A stretch of DNA of 64,000 nt. It comes from Ascidia mentula (lineage: Eukaryota; Chordata; Ascidiacea; Phlebobranchia; Ascidiidae). Location: positions 6,448,001 to 6,512,000 of the forward strand of contig OX387203.1 in assembly GCA_947561715.1 (NCBI GenBank), written 5' to 3'. This document shows, piece after piece, positions 29,187 through 41,545 of this stretch. Under the pieces are notes generated by a model. It worked only from the letters and a program-made list of their open reading frames with translations, had not been told where the DNA came from and did no database searches. Position 1 is the first letter of the stretch. Each line of letters starts with the position of its first letter. The position numbers were made by a program, and so were the translations under genes.

Positions 29187-32100
29187 TTCGCATTGGTTGG
29201 TGTCAGCTAAATTTATTGTTATCTTGCAAATAAGTTATCGTATTGACGGTACAATATATATATATACATATACCTGTTCAACAATTAAACTACGTTTGGT
29301 ATCTCATTGGATTCACTAAACTATAACATCGTGCTAACCAAGGATTACATATTATAATAATTAATAATTTTCACTCCGTAATATAACCAGTTACTAATCC
29401 TATTTCTCAGTTTTTAACACACTAATATCCTTTTTAGGTAAACCAGCGTTGGCGAAACCAAACCGAATTGGACCAGGCATTTTGCTTGCAATGTATACGC
29501 CTAGACTTTAATTAGTTGTCATTATAGCGCATGCAATCTCATAAGTAGACATATAGTACTTCCTTGTGGTACATTTGCGCGCAACAGTAGCCTGATAAGA
29601 AGCTTGAATGTACTTTCATTGTATGGTTCTTCCGTCGGTCGCTTTTACTCGAAAGCACCTCTCGTTAAATCACACAATAGCTAAGGGCTGTTTATAGAAA
29701 AGACCAGAAAGTGTAACTAAGGGTCCACGAGGTATTTCCTGGTCAACCCGGGCCCTCAACCAAGATTTTTGAACTCGTTTTTAATAGATGGGTTTCTCAT
29801 TTGTCAGCACGACTGGCCAGAAAACGTGCCGTGTCACTTGTACTGACACAATGTGCAATAGATTGTGACTTTACACAGCAAGTGATTCCTTCGAATAAAA
29901 TGTATCTGTCGTTCCCTCCGCATCTCATTCGTCATCCGTTTGGTTTGTCGTTTAATGAAGACGTAATAGCATGAATTATTGTTTGGTTTTTATTACTTGT
30001 TTAAACTGGAGTAACATATGCAAGGTTTACCGCTTAGTTGTGGCCAATATAGGCCTTTGTGTGGACCCTACTGTATATTCATGCATCCTACCAACAACCT
30101 CAGCAAATATACATACATGCAATTCATGTGGTTTGGTAAAAGCCTGAGACGAATCCATTGAACCTCCCAAATTTTCCAGCCGTTTTTCCTTCCTGTTATA
30201 TCAGATTTCACTTCGTGTCGATTTAAAGCGGCATCGTCTTTAATATCGCTATACGTTTCGTTGATCTATTGCAACAGATTCACTGAGTGTATACGAGTTT
30301 TACTTGTTTACTGTGTTGGTAGAATGAATGAAACAGCAAGGGAAAATAGAATAGTGGTTTACAGATATTGTTTGTCATGCGCATATACATGTCTTTACAG
30401 GAAGCAATTACAAAAGGAAGGCAGTAAATGACGGTATCGATACGTATTGAGTTTGCATTCTACGCTATATTCGAATATAAGAGCAAATATCATGAAATGG
30501 GTGCAGGTAACGGTCTGTGCAGGTCGGTTTTGACCAACGGATCTTTCTTTGTATGTCAGTATTTTTCAGAACACGATCATCTTTAGTGTATGTGATCTTT
30601 TACTTAACAGAAACATTTTTATCGCCTTATGGCTTCACCAATTTTTGTCAAAAACTGCACGCGAATAAAAGACTAAAAACACAAAAATCAGTTGCAAATC
30701 TTGGATTTCGAGTGCCCACAAAATTGAAAATAATAGTGATGCAGTAGAACATTAGGGGGTTAATTGCAGCATTTTCTGCATCAGATTGCAGCACGGAAGT
30801 AGGAGGTGAAACTGGGCTTGAATAACAATATAAGGGTCATGCTCTGAGCGAACTGTAAATAAACAGCACAGGCATTCAACATCAGTCATCATGTGACTTT
30901 CATATCCATATGTGGATGATAAGTAGCTTACGGTGATTTGTATGCATGAACTGAAATGCCTCCAAAACATTCAAATCATTTCCTTGAAGACTTCAAATAT
31001 AATTCGCCGTTTAAATGCAAACGAAAGAATATCCGTCATTGAAGCCAATGAAACCCCAAATCTCGCTGCCACTTCCTTCCCTTATAATTTATTTATTTGT
31101 TTTATTTTATTTTCGGGCTCAGGCGAATGTATTTAGGGCGTCCAACACAATTGCGTTTTGTACATTGAAACAACAGGATTGTAAGAATGACTGCCGGTAG
31201 AAACGGAACTATAGCCTATACTGCTGGTAAAGTGCAGGACCCGTTTGGTCGTGATATTGACAAATTAATGTTCTAATGACCGGATAGGCTACCAGCTTGG
31301 TGAACGGGGGTCCACTAGGAAGGCACACAACATGCCACAACTAAGTTGGTGTAGCAATTATGAGTAGCTATACGTTACTTTGTCTTGCGGATTCACAACA
31401 CTGGAATGTGGTTTGTTAGACAGTAGGCAAATTCCGTAATAATCTTTAATATATATTCTGACTGTGTAGCCGCGCGTTATGTAAGTAACCTTTCAGTTAC
31501 CCCACATACTGGGACAATTTTAGGTGCTGACGTTATTATCTGAGATAAGGGTACTTCTTCGAGCGATGGTGTCACAGAACTGTTAAGTGTGGGAATTTTT
31601 GCTGTGTCATCGAATATACGAGGTTGTTTAGGTTTGGCGAAAGGATAAATATAAAACGCCAACATAAACATAATCTGCTGTAATCATGCACTGACAGGCA
31701 GTAAGGTTTACTCGTACAAATTAACCTTCATCGTAGTACTATATACTGCTTGGTGTATTTGGCGCGAGATACCTTTCTAAATGTGGCGTCTGTTTCCGTA
31801 AAGGATATGTGTGTTTGATTAGGTGGCTTATACTTTAATCGGAGACAAAACGTTTCGCAGGGAAAATACGTCTGTATTAAATTATTTTACTTGTTTTTGT
31901 GGAAACTGCAAAATAATTTTTCTGTGGTATGCAAAATTCAGAAGGTAGTGTCGCATACAAGTCCTTTTGTATTATAAATCCGTGTGTACAGTTATTTACG
32001 CTTATAATCAAAAGCCTTAGCTTGCAAGAACTTGAGCATATGAGGACCTCAATGCAAATTTTATTGGGGCAAACGCATTAAAACTTGCAGTTGAAATGGA

Positions 32101-32928
32101 TTGAAATCTCGCATTGAAACTGGCAGTATGCCCTGTAGCCGTTATTGTTGATAATATTCAGGATGACTTTGCATAAAGCATTGTCTTCTTTTCTTGAAAA
32201 GGACGACAGGGCCTTCTTTCGACATAGAATAGCTCCAGTATTGTTGTCAGTGGGGGCATTGTTGTCGCCTACTTCTATGGGGTTTCAATCTCTTCTGCAG
32301 CTAGTATAGAAGCTTAGTGAGGCGGCAATTTGCAACAAGAAGACCCCAGACAGCCAGCCACGCAGTGTCAGTTTACGTGGTATTCATTCATTCATTCATT
32401 GGTTTATTTTTGCCCAAAGTATTTCAGCAATAAAAAGATGGGGAATGCGAGAGTATGGGCAGGGGGACGCTGGATTAACCTTCAGGTTTTCGATGCCAAG
32501 CGTCACCCTTGGTCTGGTATTAACAAGTTTCATCGCCACACTTATCATATGACGTCACAAATTTACGTAATGCTTCTTTGAATTAAGGGGTACCCCATGC
32601 AATGTACGTACAGCTAGCGCGGTTGTATCATCTGCAAGCAGGAAGAAACTCTTTTAAAGTCAGTCATGGAACTCTTCATACTACAAGCGCTTCTTATCGT
32701 TTACTTCCCTGTACACAAGCGAAGGGAAAGACGTTAGTTGTGCAGTTAAGAGCAGAAGGAGTTGCTTGTTAGTGTGTTTGAAATTTGCGTGCTTATTGCG
32801 CTTAGTGACGCTCAAACGTTTGTAAACCCAACGTATTTTTCATTACTTCGTTTTTTTTTCAGTTATTTCGTCTTCACTTGTTTTTAAATTTTGATAAAAT
32901 AGTTTTAGGAATTGATTCACTCACGTCC
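29187..32928. other. Long gene-free stretch
   Basis: About 3.7 kb between the diverging G and H genes, presumably including both promoters. I see only simple features: a TA-rich run near 29,255 and a short ATTC tandem near 32,386. The short open frames show no recognisable domain. Confidence 0.4.
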
Positions 32929-34129
32929 ATGGAGCACACCACAGCATTTGAGGGTTTGAACGAGACTTCACATACAAACGCGACTATGGGATATCGGGAG
33001 CGATATGTTTCACTCGTTTTCACGTTCCTGGCGGTTCCATGGCTTTCGTACGTCACGATTGCGATGACGTATTACAACTATACCCACAAAATATTCGCAT
33101 GCCCTGGACGTAAGTCATTAAATTTAAGTAGTTTTGTAAGCATGTGTGTGTTGTTAATGGGCATTTTGAACAAAGTTATGAGAGAACATCTAAACGAGTG
33201 TTAAAAAATGCAAAAGTGATTACCACCACCTTTTTGTGTCAAATCTGTACCCGAATAAAATCTATATATTTTTACTAGAGTCCAGCATGGCATCAAGAAA
33301 AAAAGCAAACACGGGTGCCAAGGTTGTCAACACAGTGCTGGTGGTTGCATGCTGGTTCGGATTGGTTTACATTGTCGCTGAACTTCTTTTGGTTTCGCTG
33401 CCACCTCCTCCTGGTTTCTGTCCGATTTATCACCGTATAAAGCAGATAAGCTATGGGGTGTGTCTTGTCTGTGTTTATCTCACGCTGTGGTTTCGGGTTT
33501 TTACAGCTTTTTACTGGGACAAGTTCTCCAAAAATAGCACGAGCGTGTTTGCGCGCGCCGCCAACATCTTCGCCATTGTGTTCCTGTTGCTCATAACCGT
33601 GGCAAACTATGCCACGTTCCTTTCAGGCCCAGCGTACGCCACTCAGGTGTACGGTTGTTCACCTTCAATTCCAACTAAGGCCGACCGTATGAAATGGGTC
33701 ATTTTAGGAGCGACAACGATTATCTGCCAGCTCATTATGCTTTCTTCTCTCATTTATCCCCTCTACCTGCACCGCAACAAGATGCTCAGTCAAGGCTTTA
33801 ATACACAGTCGGCGATCCCGCTTATCAAGCGCTCCGTTGCCATGACTATCGTGTGCATTATATCAGACGCTATTACATCCATTTTCGCGACCATGTACAA
33901 GAACCCATCCGTCTATCTCAATCACGTCGTCTTCAGCATCAACCTGCTGGTCAATATGACTTGCGTGATCTGTTCCTTTGCTGACCATAGAGAAAAGCTG
34001 TTCCCCTTCCCTTGTTGCTCGGGTTACCATACCGTGAGGCGGCTAAGCAGAAGTTCAATTCAGTCGCGGCATTCTCTGACCACTTTCAAAAGGGGGAGAG
34101 GATCATCAGTCACAACCGTTGTGCAATGA
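32929..34129 (+). CDS. Distant two-exon 7TM relative (H)
   Basis: Exon 1 is 32929-33109 (ATG in GTCCATGG, start MEHTTAFEGLNETS). Exon 2 is 33279-34129. The donor is GTAAGT and the acceptor TTTACTAG, and the join is in frame (split codon) for 343 residues. The first segment is RYVSLVFTFLAVPWLSYV; the others follow in exon 2. Family traits are LTLWFR at the end of TM3, a Cys before TM3 (GFCPIY) and in loop TM4-TM5 (VYGCSP), IKRS...CIISD in TM6 and NLLVNM..VICSF in TM7. The intron falls in loop 1, where the array genes have none. The tail is rich in Ser and Arg. It may be a less derived family member. Confidence 0.8.
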
Positions 34130-35538
34130 ACGCATTGTATTTTTTTAAGACACACAAAAAAGAATATTTTAAAGGCCAGTATTGTTTACTTGGCTACACA
34201 GGGTGAACGGTTGCGGTAAAATTGTTTCAAAATACCACATTTGCTGCTGATTTTTAAACTGTGCATGGTTTACTTTGTCGAATTAAGGCAATCAAAAAAA
34301 TGAATTCTTTAATTTATAATGTATGTAGCAGCTTTGGTCTTGCAGCGTGAATGTGACTTCCCATACCTTAACCTCGTGAGCGATACTAATGCCCTGCAAT
34401 TGTATGGGTTGATTTGTGGTCTGTTATGACTAACCGTGGTCAACCACAATCAATCATGCTAAAGGAACAATTCCCGAGTCACCACTTCCTCTTCGCTTGA
34501 AACTTTGACTGAGTCACTTTCGACAAACGCTTCTCTTTTTAAAACCGAAGAAAGCGTCTTGTCATGTAACAAACTCTTATGCTTTTAATATGTTTGTCCT
34601 TTTTCTGGTAATTGTAGATATTGTTGTGACCTGTTTTTTCCACAAAACTAACAAGTATGTGCAAAGGCATTGAAACAATAAACTCTTTTCATTTCTAATT
34701 GCGTATTTCGGCGATGTGTACATATTTTGTTGGGTATTTCTACAATGTATAAATAAACGTTGATTCCCTCTTGTTAAAAACGAAATTGTCAATTTTCTAG
34801 CACCGGATTTAGATCAGTATCAAGCTTAATCGTTTGTAAGGTGACTGTACAAAGGGTGGTATATGTTTCGTATATAAGAATAATATAAAATCGGTTATGC
34901 TGTAGTAGTTTGGGCTTTTATCCGGGAAAATGCCGGAGCAATAACTGGTTTATTAAAATAGTAAAAGTAATGGAAGCTCATTTGGGACACCTTAATTTCT
35001 GCCGAAAGCCGTCTTTATTTTATCATTGTCTCGATTTCTCTGTTTGGGCGTGCAGCAATCCAACATCTGCCATTGGCCTTTATTATTTGGAAAAAATATA
35101 GATACAGGGAAACTTGTTAGTTTGATTACGTAAGTTCACAAAATTTAATAAAGACAAGGTAAGGTTGTATCCGATAGTACATTTTAGGAACAAAAGTTCC
35201 ACTCATTGGATGTATAAATTTTGTTTACTTCTTCATCGTCAGCTGACTTGGTTTGTTTGACATTTGTTTACAGATCACGAATAAAATATGCGTTTATAAC
35301 AAACTCGTAGACGTTACCAAGTATTTTAATCCTTTAATGTTCTGATTTGGCCGATTTGTGTGGTCAGACGTGACATTGCTACCTTGCAAAACGCACAGAG
35401 TTAACGAGTAACCTTGACAGTTTGCTGTAAAATTACAATCGTTGGCTGACCCAAAAATATTAAACATCATAACACGAAAAATTTGTATTTTCCAGTTATA
35501 CAGTTGTACAACATGTGAGGATAGTACGGGTTGAAAAA
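34130..35538. other. Gene-free spacer upstream of the USP8-like gene
   Basis: No gene is recognised. At 35513-35518 there is a start codon directly followed by a stop (ATGTGA), 26 bp before the USP8-like start. It would be a minimal upstream frame if transcribed. Possible acceptors TTTTCCAG and TTATACAG lie just before it. Confidence 0.45.
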
Positions 35539-38500
35539 ATGTCTGAGCCGAAACCATTGTACATTGCTTCATCATTAAAAGACTTGAATGCAAAGTCTGT
35601 GTACAAAGATGGTGGTAGAAGCATTAGAACTCACATATCGTTTGCTGACAAGGCATTTGATGCTGGTGAAGAAGCATTGAAGGTCTCGGATGAGGAGCGT
35701 GCATATGTATTGTTCATGAAATACTTGGATATTATTAAAAAGGTACGCAAGTTACCAGAGTACAAAAAGGATCCAAAATATTATAATTCTTTAATTGGGA
35801 ATAAAAAGATAAATGAAGGTCTGAATCATGCTGAAAAATTGGCCAAGAATTTGGAATTACGATACACGATAAAAAGTGAAAAAGAAATTAAGGCAAAGAA
35901 ACCAGAAGAACCACAAAACCATTCGTCTTCTATATCTAATGGTTTCCAACTTCAAGAAGATTTTGTATTTCCAAAAGAAAAGCTAACTTCGCAGGAGCTG
36001 TATGACATTTTGTATAAAAAAAGGAAGAATGTGATGGTCATGGACCTTCGCTCGGCAAATGACTTCAAAGCTTCCCATATAAGACACGATTACTGCATCA
36101 ACGTACCTTCCGATGTCATTAAACCGGGGTGTACACCATCAAAGGTTGAAAAAGGAATTGATAAGGAACACTTTGATGTGTGGAATTCCAGAGACTCTGT
36201 AGATTTAATTGTTCTTGTTGACTGGACGTCCAAATTGTCACGTGTAGAAGAGTTAAGTGACCCATTGCGTAGCTTAAAAGACTGTATACATAAATGGGAC
36301 CAGATAAAAATACTCAAAAGAAACCCTGTTGTGTTAGAAGGTGGGTATATTGATTTCCTTGATGCTTTTCCACAGTACAGCACAAACCCACAGGTGAAAG
36401 TGCCAAGTTTTAAAGCAGAGACTAAAAATGTTAATAGTCTTTTGGATTTTGACTACTCAGATTTGAGGCAGTCTATGAAACCAGTAAAGGTTGATGCAGA
36501 GGTTAAAACTCCTCCTGTTAAGCCTACATCACCAGAGCGCCCTAAACCTTCTTCTACACAAATACCACCAACAAAGAGCAATGACAGGAAACCAGAAACA
36601 CTGACTAATGGTTTTTGCGAAACTAGTGCCACTGGGCTCTATCCGTCATTGACAAGTGCATCTGTTAAACCCACTGTACAGAGTACCAATGAAAGTTATG
36701 TATCTGACAGACCCATGATTAAACCGACTGTTCCTAAGACTCAACCCAAGTTTGACAGATCCATGAAGCCCAAACCTCCAACTGAACCGAAGCCCAAAAA
36801 TGAAAATCAACAAAGTCCAACATTTCAGCCTCAGCGAAAAGCAACTCCAGAGCACAAAAAACCTAATGTCCGAATTCAGCATCCCCCTCCAGTGGACCAT
36901 AGTGATACTATTAGCGAAATGGAGAGGCGCATAGCTGAAATGGAAGAAGTAGAAAATGCAAAGCAATCTGATCTAAAGCAAATTGAGCAACAAAAAAAAA
37001 TTGCTGAGTTAAAGGCCAAAGAAGCTGAAATTAAAAGAAGAAATGAAGAACTTGAAAGGAAGACAAAAAAAGTGGAAAAGGATCTTGCTGCTACTATGCG
37101 GGGACTTGCTAAACCTGCTACTGATAATCAGAAGTCTGAAACAACCAATGGCACTCCAGTAAACTCCCTGGAAGATAAAAAGAAAGATGATGTAGCAACA
37201 GAAAATACAGTGGTAAGCAGCAATTCAGAAAACCCTGAACCAGAAACACCTATAAACCAATTAGATGCCAAACCAAGCCTGCCGAAGTCTGCAAACAATT
37301 CTGAACCCACATCGAAACCTATTGTAAAAAGTGAACCACCTTCCACATCTGCATTGGACATAAAACCAAGTAATATTTCTTCAAACATTCAGAATGTGAA
37401 ACCTCAAAGTGCAGCAATACTGCCTACTGTGTCTAGGTCAGAACCAGCCATAGGCCAAAAGACCCCATCTCAAGATAAATCTACACCTGCAGCAGCACCA
37501 ATAGATCCAGAGAAAGTATCTGTTCCACTAAAGAGTGTGGTGGAAAATGTTGACCGATCTGTAAAGCCAATGCCGCAGGCACCTGCTCCAAAACAACCTC
37601 CTACAATACAGTCACAGCCTAAACCTAATATAACTGTAAAACCAGTGCAAAAAATGGTTACCAAACCATCCAAGCCCCAAATAACAAGAAGCAATACTCC
37701 TCCAGCTGGTGGATTTGGTTTAAAGAGGTCCTCTTCATCGCCAAACATTGCCAAAATGGTGCAGGACGAAGCATCTGCCAACCAATCTAAACAACCAACT
37801 ATTCCGAACCGTGTTTCAAAACCCCATGTGCTTTCAATAGAAGCAAGTAACTTCGAGGCAACGCTGGATCGATCTCTGCAGGGTGTTTACGGTGGCCATG
37901 ATGCTAAAGCTCTTTGTGGTCTCAGAAACCTAGGCAATTCCTGTTACATGAACTCAACCTTGCAGTGCCTGTTTAACACCTCTCAGTTGGCACACTATGT
38001 CCTGAAGTTTGGGTATCGTGAAGATATTAATCGCAGAAGTCGAATGGGATCTGGAGGCAAGGTTGCAGAAGGTTTTAGTGTCCTTTTGCGAGCAGTTTGG
38101 AATGCACAATATCGATTTATAGTGCCAAGGGATTTTAAAAACATCATTGGTAGCGTCAAGCCAATGTTTCTGAAAACAACTCAGGAGGATGCCCAAGAAT
38201 TTCTCATGTGTCTTTTGGATGAACTTCATGAGGATTTAAACAGGAAAGGGGCAAGCAAATATATTGAAGAGCCAGACAATGACAAACTGAGTGATGTTGA
38301 AGCCGCACAACAAGCTTGGGAATTTCATAAGCAACGCAATGAGTCGATTGTTGTTGAGTTATTTAGTGGTCAGTTTAGAGCAATACTCCAGTGTGTGGCA
38401 TGTGGTAAGACATCAAGAAAATTCGACACTTTCATGTACCTGTCTCTCCCCTTACCACAGCACCAGGCAAACATTTATGATGTCATAAACTCTTTCACAA

Positions 38501-38925
38501 AAGTAGAGCTTTTGCGTGGAAGCGACCAGTGGTTTTGTCCTAATTGCAAGGCTCACAGAGATGCCAAAAGAACAATTCAAATATGGAAGCTGCCTCCGGT
38601 TTTGATAATCCACTTCAAGCGCTTTGTTTCATCAGGGCAGTGGTTGGACAAGATCCACACCACTATATCATACCCCATAACTGGCCTGGATCTAGCTCGC
38701 TTTATTAAAGGTCCGAAAAAGCGTAATCCTTACGACTTGTATGCAGTTTCACACCACCAAGGGCCTGGACTAGATAGTGGGCACTACACGGCTACCTGCA
38801 AAAACTCAGTGAACCAATGTTGGTATAAGTTTGATGATACAGAGGTGTTTGCATCCTCAGCACCAAGTGGGCCCACTTCATTTATCTTGTTTTATTCGTG
38901 TTACCCCAGAGCCGTTCCAGCATAA
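35539..38925 (+). CDS. USP8: USP8-like ubiquitin carboxyl-terminal hydrolase
   Basis: A 1128-residue deubiquitinase encoded in one exon. In animals USP8 removes ubiquitin from endosomal cargo and ESCRT-0 partners such as STAM. Visible here are an N-terminal helical USP8 dimerisation/MIT-like region (about 1-115), a rhodanese-like domain (about 149-285), a Pro/Lys-rich linker with SH3-binding-type motifs (PKFDRSMKP near 405; VDRSVKP near 672), a coiled coil (about 455-520), a 14-3-3-type motif (RSSSSP near 729) and the C19 catalytic domain (about 790-1126). Catalytic Cys802 lies in GNSCYMN, His1082 in DSGHYTA and Asp1099 in WYKFDD. A zinc ribbon shows as CVAC...CPNC. The start is the ATG in AAAAAATGTC; the frame upstream has no better ATG. 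Length is close to vertebrate USP8. The lack of introns is unusual next to the intron-rich genes at 52,749 and 60,766. Confidence 0.95.
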   Translation: MSEPKPLYIASSLKDLNAKSVYKDGGRSIRTHISFADKAFDAGEEALKVSDEERAYVLFMKYLDIIKKVRKLPEYKKDPKYYNSLIGNKKINEGLNHAEKLAKNLELRYTIKSEKEIKAKKPEEPQNHSSSISNGFQLQEDFVFPKEKLTSQELYDILYKKRKNVMVMDLRSANDFKASHIRHDYCINVPSDVIKPGCTPSKVEKGIDKEHFDVWNSRDSVDLIVLVDWTSKLSRVEELSDPLRSLKDCIHKWDQIKILKRNPVVLEGGYIDFLDAFPQYSTNPQVKVPSFKAETKNVNSLLDFDYSDLRQSMKPVKVDAEVKTPPVKPTSPERPKPSSTQIPPTKSNDRKPETLTNGFCETSATGLYPSLTSASVKPTVQSTNESYVSDRPMIKPTVPKTQPKFDRSMKPKPPTEPKPKNENQQSPTFQPQRKATPEHKKPNVRIQHPPPVDHSDTISEMERRIAEMEEVENAKQSDLKQIEQQKKIAELKAKEAEIKRRNEELERKTKKVEKDLAATMRGLAKPATDNQKSETTNGTPVNSLEDKKKDDVATENTVVSSNSENPEPETPINQLDAKPSLPKSANNSEPTSKPIVKSEPPSTSALDIKPSNISSNIQNVKPQSAAILPTVSRSEPAIGQKTPSQDKSTPAAAPIDPEKVSVPLKSVVENVDRSVKPMPQAPAPKQPPTIQSQPKPNITVKPVQKMVTKPSKPQITRSNTPPAGGFGLKRSSSSPNIAKMVQDEASANQSKQPTIPNRVSKPHVLSIEASNFEATLDRSLQGVYGGHDAKALCGLRNLGNSCYMNSTLQCLFNTSQLAHYVLKFGYREDINRRSRMGSGGKVAEGFSVLLRAVWNAQYRFIVPRDFKNIIGSVKPMFLKTTQEDAQEFLMCLLDELHEDLNRKGASKYIEEPDNDKLSDVEAAQQAWEFHKQRNESIVVELFSGQFRAILQCVACGKTSRKFDTFMYLSLPLPQHQANIYDVINSFTKVELLRGSDQWFCPNCKAHRDAKRTIQIWKLPPVLIIHFKRFVSSGQWLDKIHTTISYPITGLDLARFIKGPKKRNPYDLYAVSHHQGPGLDSGHYTATCKNSVNQCWYKFDDTEVFASSAPSGPTSFILFYSCYPRAVPA

Positions 38926-41345
38926 AATGCATTTTGTTTTTGTATATTTGTATTAAGTTTTTTTCTTGAAGATTTTAATATTATTTCCCGAGAAATAAGT
39001 TGTATGTACATATATATTGTTTTTTTCTTTGTGCTAAAATGCCCTGTTTAATGTCGGTGTGTTGTGAGCAGTTATTTTGGATTCTATCGTCACAACCGAT
39101 TAGGTCATAGTCCTCAATGCAATACAAGCTCCCTTAATTGATATCGAAAACAGATGCAATTTTTGTATAGTTTTAGTGCATATTTCATGTTGTAACGTAT
39201 GTGCATGTTTCGGAAGTGCTTTATTTGGAGGCATATCAATTATTAATCTTCGTCGTTGCTCGTCAACAATCCGATTGTCCTGTTTAAACTGTCTGAGTAG
39301 CTATGACATGTTGAAGTCAAAACGCAACATAATCTGTTTAAAACCAGAAAAACTGTCTTTGAATACAGCACGTTACTTGACTATGTTATTTTGCGTCAAG
39401 CATTTGAAGTTAATGCGTTATGAATCGTAATTGTAATGCTCCTTTGGCAGTTGCCGGTTGTAAAAAAATGCAAACTTGTGTATTTTTGTATTTTGATTTC
39501 ATTGTAGTACCCACTACTCTATATGGTCATCAAGCAAACCTATTTAAAAAAAGGATAAAGTTGGACTTACTTTTCATTTTATTGAATTGCCGTCAATGTA
39601 GTGGTTTGAACTGGTTATTTCAAGGTTTCTGTACTTCACATGGTGATATCAGATGGGAAAACATAGCTAAAAACGTTGCGAGGATGCAGGGAAGTCCGAA
39701 ACTGCGTTTAATTCTGAAGATAAACAGACTAGCCCATACTGCTGAAAACATTGACCATCCGCACTATTTTAAATTGATGAGGGTTGTTGCCGAAACGTTT
39801 TAACTGAATAAAACATGTCAATGTTTTTAGCGCTATGGGTCGGTCTGTTCATTCTCAGAATTATGAGTAAACCCGTTATCAGTGTTCCATTGCGCAAATA
39901 TTTTCAAAATGACGGTCAATTCGCGACCCTGCCTGGCGTGAATTTAGCAAAGAAAAAACATGTTGAAATAATCCAATTATTTTTAAAGTTGGCACCAGCG
40001 ATCCAAGGGCATTTGCATTTATAAATAAGAACCTAAAGAACAAACAGACGATTGGAGGGCGCTGAGAAACATGGGCAGTAGGTCTTTATTGGTCGCAGCT
40101 GTTAAGCGACCTTTACGTATGCGGTTGAATTGTTGTTATATTTTGGTGACTATACTACAATCCGAATGTGCGTACAATCACGCCACAAGGGCGTGGTCAA
40201 CGACAGCCAAACATTCTTTTTAAACGGGGCGTGTTGTGAAATGTCGGTAAAAATGCAAAACGTTTTTATTACAAACAAGTGAAATAGATAGGATTAAATT
40301 CACCATACAATTGGTCACTTCAACACGGTTCTGCAAAGTGTCGGTAATCATACTGAAACATAAAAATTCCTTAAAACTGTGCAAACTGTGCCAACCAGCA
40401 GATTGCCTAAGCGTTTTAGCACAAACTAAGCTTCAAGCGCATTCCGATGTGCAATGTGAAGCACAAGACTTGTGATTGGCCGACCTCTGTAGCTCCAAAC
40501 GCACGGCAATTTGATTGGTCGGAGGAAAAGAAAAAAACGCCAGCAAGGTTGGCAAAATCGGCCATTTGTTCTTAGCTTGGTCGAGCAGGGAGGGTTGAAA
40601 CTTGGGGAATAAGAATTACTTACTGCTATTTGTGTAACTGTAATACAAAAAACTTGTAGATTTATTAAACTCTGTAAAATATGCTGACGTGGACGCTGAA
40701 TTATCCTTAAAGAACACAACCAGTAAGTTACAATCAAATTCAATCCGCTCGGATGTAGCCTAAGTTAGATTTTAAGACATTCTGCCAATGTTCATTTGCA
40801 TGCTGAGTTTGAGTCGGCTTTGTGGAGTCTCGTGTACAGCATTCGTCGGTTTAGCCAACCAGAAGACGTCACACACTTCGCCTGCAAATATAATTGGTAA
40901 AATTTTCGTAGCGTGAAAATTCCTGGTTCATGACGTGTTCACTATACCTTGCTCATAATACCATTTTTTGTTTAGTTACAATCCATTTTTACCAAGCCAT
41001 GATGCGGAAAGACGAGTAGATGGTTACTGCTCAAATATACTGATGTAGACGGAGGAGATGCTGCTGTTGCATGTTGGCAATTGTTTTCTTGCTGTAATTT
41101 GATATCAAATTTCGTTGTTTTGGTCGTCGTGCGCGTAGGGTTAATTATTATAAATTAACATAATTTTCCCACTAGAACCAGAAGTGAGAGATACCAACAC
41201 ACAAAGCGGAAACATTCAACAAAAATTTGCAGAATAAACTCCATACTTGACTTAGGTCGCTAAGACGAGTGTTCGCAACCACTGGCCTAGCAATTAATCG
41301 TGCCACGCTAAGTGATTTAAAGCATTCCAATAATTCCGTTTAATG
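38926..41345. other. Gene-free stretch with one unrecognised open frame
   Basis: A 127-codon frame at 39420-39803 (+) is followed by AATAAAA at about 39807, but it shows no recognisable domain, motif or homology. It may be chance. Two CCAAT-type boxes (GATTGG at 40473 and 40513), an octamer-like ATTTGCAT near 40795 and GACGTCAC near 40867 could mark a promoter, but no gene start follows. Confidence 0.35.
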
Positions 41346-41545
41346 CAGTGATTCCCAACCTTTTTGTGGTTGAGTACCACTTGTAGGTAAAACAATTCCG
41401 AAGCGTAACCAATTGGTTGAGTGTTACAAAGTAGCGTGGGGAATGAAGTAATAAAAAATTTAAAATTTATCACGATTTTTTTGAATTCGAACTAGATCCG
41501 CACATTACTGAAATGTGCTCGCGTACCATTGGTTGGAAAACACTG
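41346..41545. mobile_element. hAT-type MITE (200 bp)
   Basis: The ends are inverted: CAGTGATTCCCAACC at the left and GGTTGGAAAACACTG at the right. The flanking 8-bp duplications are GTTTAATG (41338-41345) and GTTTATTG (41546-41553), with one mismatch. No coding capacity. Ends and duplication length fit the hAT superfamily (Charlie-like termini). Confidence 0.85.

Noticed and set aside
36646..36966. Minus-strand frames opposite the USP8-like gene
   Set aside because: They are shadows of a clear USP8 coding sequence with no independent support.
40473..40518. Pair of CCAAT-type boxes as a promoter
   Set aside because: No gene start, TATA box or exon follows in either direction; such short motifs occur by chance.
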